Assembly (NCBI GenBank): GCA_023213395.1
Contig: CM041465.1
Span: 156,247,741 to 156,311,740, forward strand
Source of the DNA: Cycas panzhihuaensis
Taxonomy: Eukaryota > Cycadophyta
Direction of reading: 5' to 3'
Length of the DNA stretch: 64,000 bases
Below, piece by piece: positions 63,358-64,000 of this stretch. Position 1 is the stretch's first letter. The number at the start of each line of letters is the position of its first letter. The position numbers were made by a program, and so were the translations under genes. Under the pieces are notes generated by a model, which searched no databases, was not told the DNA's origin, and saw only the letters and a list, made by a program, of their open reading frames with translations.

Positions 63358-64000
63358 TTAGGGAGAATGCCAAATGTCTCCCCCCCACCTTTCTTGCCAA
63401 TCCTTCTCTCCCTTGAGAACATGATTTGTCATCAAACGATGGGAATATGCAAATGTTGTCGGTACCTATTGACCTACCACTTTACCCTTAGAGGGTAGAC
63501 TTATCAAAGGGGTTCACTATCTGGTAGTCTAGTTAGGCATTGGCCAACATAACAATCTCATTACATCATACATATGCCATAAAAATCACTTCACATGTCA
63601 TAATGCCATCATATCAATCATCACATCAATATAAACTCATAATGTAATCACAATCATACACAAAGTACACAAATTTCCACATAACTCGTAATTCCATTAT
63701 GCAATATTATTGACAAATGTCTTTTACATCATTGGGGAAATGTTCCACATATGTTCCATACAAAACATAGCATATAATCTAAATATTTAGCTTACACAAC
63801 CTTGAGAACATAATACAATCCTCAAATACTTGGTTCTCACCATCGAAATAGTGGAAGAATGAACAATAAATACATCATGCATGCCTTTTTGGGGAACAAT
63901 CATGACTTCTAGTCGCAACTATTCCTTTTCACAAGAAATTACACCTTTTTACTAATACACTTTTAGTATGACTCTTAACATGTCCTTTCATCTATACGAA
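63358..64000 (-). repeat. P: partial LTR related to H and D, reaching the window edge
   Basis: From about 63471 (tattgacctaccactttacc) it follows the H LTR (tattgacttctcactgccct) in several blocks, such as catgcatgcctttttgggga near 63879 (H: catgcatgcctgttgggga). 63358-63470 would then be leader remnant. No coding region. Confidence 0.5.

Overview
The window is nuclear DNA of a plant with a large, retrotransposon-filled genome. The evidence is the Ty1/copia and Ty3/gypsy families of plant type, primer sites matching plant initiator tRNA-Met, and a fragment of a plant 14-3-3 gene. A gymnosperm or another giant-genome seed plant would fit, but that is inference. I see no intact host gene, rRNA, tRNA or CRISPR array. 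Nearly all of the 64 kb is nested, decayed LTR retrotransposons. I label them A to P, and give target-site duplications (TSD) where they can be read.

Left part. H (1-4920, minus) is the 5' half of a gypsy element. It abuts I (4921-about 7735, plus), a truncated chromovirus-like gypsy copy. J (about 7736-10620, minus) is a truncated copia copy. Then comes about 1.7 kb of unassigned AT-rich DNA. B (12278-22795, plus; TSD tccat) is a small gag-only LTR element split by A (13813-21314, plus; TSD tcata), a complete but dead copia element.

Middle. 22801-28996 holds pieces of a plus-strand gypsy element (O, integrase tail at 27721-27954). They are interrupted by a cluster of short minus-strand elements: a split LTR (L'), M with its 14-3-3 fragment, and L, a 2.1 kb gag-only element.

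Right part, four nested levels. E (28997-60760, gypsy, minus) was entered by C (29988-52383, copia, plus, same family as A and J). C was entered by D (30566-41068, gypsy, minus, about 10.5 kb) just after its primer site, and by N (gypsy chromovirus, minus, TSD ctatg) in its gag. The N site later underwent a segmental duplication. The window ends with truncated F (gypsy, minus), G (copia, plus) and P, an LTR resembling those of H and D.

The most interesting material is the gypsy lineage represented by H, D and E. It has (i) a gag-like module in frame between protease and reverse transcriptase; (ii) in D and E, an extra sense-strand ORF after integrase ending in predicted coiled coil; and (iii) in H and D, a stem-loop just before gag that encloses a five-codon upstream ORF, with one compensatory base-pair change. 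The copia family A/C/J has its own leader hairpin whose last base pair covaries across three copies. All coding regions carry stops or frameshifts, so these are fossils whose layout is informative, not active genes.
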